DNA of 35,360 nt from Methanobacterium sp. (GTDB taxonomy: Archaea > Methanobacteriota > Methanobacteria > Methanobacteriales > Methanobacteriaceae): positions 1 to 35,360 of the forward strand of contig NZ_JACRGA010000001.1 of NCBI RefSeq assembly GCF_016217785.1, in the 5' to 3' direction. The notes below the pieces were generated by a model that had not been told where the DNA came from, did not search any database, and saw nothing but the letters and a program-made list of their open reading frames with translations. Made by a program: the position numbers and the translations under genes. Below, piece by piece: positions 34,958-35,360 of the stretch (position 1 is the stretch's first letter; every line of letters begins with the position of its first letter).

Positions 34958-35360
34958 TTGAATTCAGAAGAAATAGTTCAAAATGCAACCCGAGAATTGA
35001 AAGAAGATTTTCGAAAGAATAGGAATTGTTTTTTTAATGAACATGATCTGCATCATGTATTTTTCTGTAAGTTATCTCAATTAGGGAACTTAGTGCGAGC
35101 AGAATATCCAACTCGAAGACGATTTTTTACTGATAAAGATGATTCTGATAGATATATCAGGGGAAAGCATTCATTTCCTCCTAGAGGTGATAATGTTCCT
35201 AAACGTTCCAGGAGAGGTCATTATGACTTTGCCATTTTAGGTGAAGATTTTTATTCTGAATTTAAAGGTCTGAGTGATCGGTTTGAACGATTGTCCAGTA
35301 AAAATGTTGACACTAATTTAGACCAGGAAGGCAAGAAATATGTGGATATTGCCATTGAAT
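34958..35360 (+). CDS. Possible PD-(D/E)XK nuclease-like protein (partial)
   Basis: Open from TTG 34958 to the window edge, at least 134 residues. GGGGGTG eight bases upstream supports the start. Near residues 85-105 it reads RRGHYDFAILGEDFYSEFKG, that is Asp, nine residues, then Glu-x-Lys, as in the active site of restriction-like nucleases. This and the position beside MNT/HEPN and RhuM genes suggest a defence or mobile-element gene. The rest lies outside the window, so the call is tentative. Confidence 0.55.
   Translation, partial: MNSEEIVQNATRELKEDFRKNRNCFFNEHDLHHVFFCKLSQLGNLVRAEYPTRRRFFTDKDDSDRYIRGKHSFPPRGDNVPKRSRRGHYDFAILGEDFYSEFKGLSDRFERLSSKNVDTNLDQEGKKYVDIAIE

Overview
The window looks like a chromosome segment of a methanogenic archaeon of the order Methanobacteriales, most likely Methanobacterium. 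This is inferred, not tested. DNA is AT-rich between genes, starts are ATG/GTG/TTG behind archaeal Shine-Dalgarno (SD) sequences (GGAGG, GGTGA, AGGGG), and TATA boxes stand before several genes. There are many small lipoproteins with VSGC-type lipoboxes and PsbP-like domains, a transglutaminase-like cell-surface protein, a beta-helix adhesin-like protein and several CheY/DUF genes typical of this order. No rRNA, tRNA or CRISPR array was found.

Layout. 1-6.2 kb: small surface and hypothetical genes (transglutaminase-like C-terminus, PsbP-type lipoproteins, an orphan HEPN protein, a zinc-ribbon protein, a frameshifted lipoprotein pseudogene). 6.4-8.8 kb: divergent DUF998 membrane protein and an MFS drug-type transporter. 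8.9-10 kb: a wHTH-MNT/HEPN toxin-antitoxin pair with a palindromic operator. 10-11.4 kb: two hypothetical genes. 11.6-15.7 kb: an overlapping Rad50/SbcC-like ATPase and Mre11/SbcD-like nuclease lacking the zinc hook. 16-19.2 kb: a CARF-HTH (Csa3-like) regulator, a DUF4064-like membrane protein, a lipoprotein, a lone receiver protein and an ARPP-1 protein. 19.4-22.2 kb: glycosyltransferase 2, a broken membrane gene and a radical SAM protein. 22.4-25.1 kb: PsbP lipoprotein, secreted zinc phospholipase C-like protein and a SatD/membrane protein pair. 25.3-27.8 kb: TIM-barrel-like lipoprotein, tocopherol-cyclase-like protein and a start-less small gene. 27.8 kb to the end: an accessory stretch with a PD-(D/E)XK-like protein, RhuM, an acquired bacterial-looking segment (GNAT acetyltransferase and methyltransferase with an attC-like element), a beta-helix surface protein, a second MNT/HEPN pair and a partial nuclease-like gene.

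Most unusual points: (1) three apparently intact genes have an ACG or ATT triplet exactly where an SD sequence and, in two of them, a lipoprotein signal peptide demand a start codon; (2) the 37-bp double palindrome in front of the second MNT/HEPN pair recurs, about 34/37 identical, 10 kb away with no toxin-antitoxin genes next to it; (3) an orphan HEPN protein is a paralogue of the toxin in the first pair but has lost the RNase motif; (4) the acetyltransferase/methyltransferase segment carries folded-repeat ends like those of Bacteroidetes gene cassettes; (5) two pseudogenes can be repaired on paper by simple slips (a 5-bp duplication plus one base; a single base).
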